Assembly: GCA_026391655.1 (NCBI GenBank)
Contig: JAPLDR010000048.1
Span: 1 to 64,000 of the forward strand
Reading direction: 5' to 3'
DNA from: Bacteroidia bacterium
Lineage (GTDB): Bacteria; Bacteroidota; Bacteroidia; Bacteroidales; Prolixibacteraceae
Length of the DNA stretch: 64,000 nt
Below, piece after piece: positions 63,930-64,000 of the stretch (positions are counted from its first letter, which is position 1; the number at the start of each line of letters is the position of its first letter). The notes beneath the pieces are model-generated. The model did no database searches. It was given only the letters and a program-made list of their open reading frames with translations, and was not told the origin of the DNA. The position numbers and the translations under genes are program-made.

Positions 63930-64000
63930 ATGAAAAACAAGGCAATTGTAATTCCGGCTGTTCTTTTAATCGTTACAATGGGGAATTATTTTAGAATAGT
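63930..64000 (+). CDS. Start of a small membrane protein, cut by window end
   Basis: From ATG 63930 the frame reads MKNKAIVIPAVLLIVTMGNYFRIV and runs off the window. This is a membrane helix with Pro near its start. I associate this beginning with small two-helix inner-membrane proteins of Bacteroidota of unknown role, but only 23 codons are visible. Confidence 0.5.
   Translation, partial: MKNKAIVIPAVLLIVTMGNYFRI

Overview
The window reads as a chromosome segment of a free-living Bacteroidota, probably a Bacteroidales/Marinilabiliales-type organism. The signs are a SusC/SusD pair with a hybrid two-component PUL regulator, a Bacteroides-like serine palmitoyltransferase, type III glutamine synthetase, a FISUMP lipoprotein, a CzcA protein carrying a TolC domain, and TAnnTTTG-type -7 promoter boxes with few Shine-Dalgarno sequences. 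No phage, complete insertion sequence or CRISPR array is visible. The taxonomic call is an inference from gene content.

Layout. 1-7.0 kb: the end of a YfbK-like VWA gene, a repeat-rich intergenic region, then a minus-strand metal-efflux operon (His-rich small protein, CzcA-TolC fusion, CzcB-like adaptor). 7.1-10.8 kb: a stand-alone receiver, the debris of a histidine kinase, and an intact PocR-PAS-PAS hybrid kinase with a 21-residue coiled-coil repeat. 11.0-14.4 kb: an Rrf2 regulator divergent from a hemerythrin gene, a very short protein matching only the last four helices of quinol NO reductase, and a PepSY-type membrane protein; a perfect palindrome lies at the hemerythrin promoter. 14.5-17.6 kb: four tRNA genes, a PqqD/HprK-like kinase and a transaldolase-family gene. 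18-23.8 kb: a FISUMP lipoprotein with four exact-period repeats, an SDR and serine palmitoyltransferase (sphingolipid synthesis), a broken M20 peptidase and an N-truncated rhodanese-thioredoxin gene. 24-38 kb: mostly housekeeping (glnN, a PAP2-obgE-adk-hpt series, purE, an outer-membrane protein pair, an acyltransferase/HAD pair, aspartate kinase).

38-62.3 kb is one polysaccharide utilization locus. An HTCS sensor-regulator is divergent from a GH88 unsaturated uronyl hydrolase, SusC, SusD, two small surface lipoproteins, a PL8-type lyase and four heparinase II/III-type lyases. No sulfatase is present. Together they would cut a uronic-acid polymer by beta-elimination outside or at the surface of the cell, import the oligosaccharides through SusCD, and remove the 4,5-unsaturated uronic acid with GH88. 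The lack of sulfatases points to an unsulfated target or to sulfatases elsewhere. A short piece of an extra lyase C-terminus lies between two lyase genes, so this array has expanded and contracted. 62.3-64 kb: an AAA/DUF4143 ATPase preceded by a 33-bp tandem repeat, and the first codons of a membrane protein cut by the window edge.

The candidate for a little-described system is the Rrf2 / hemerythrin / mini-NorB / PepSY group. The lyase-rich, sulfatase-free PUL is the candidate for new substrate specificity.
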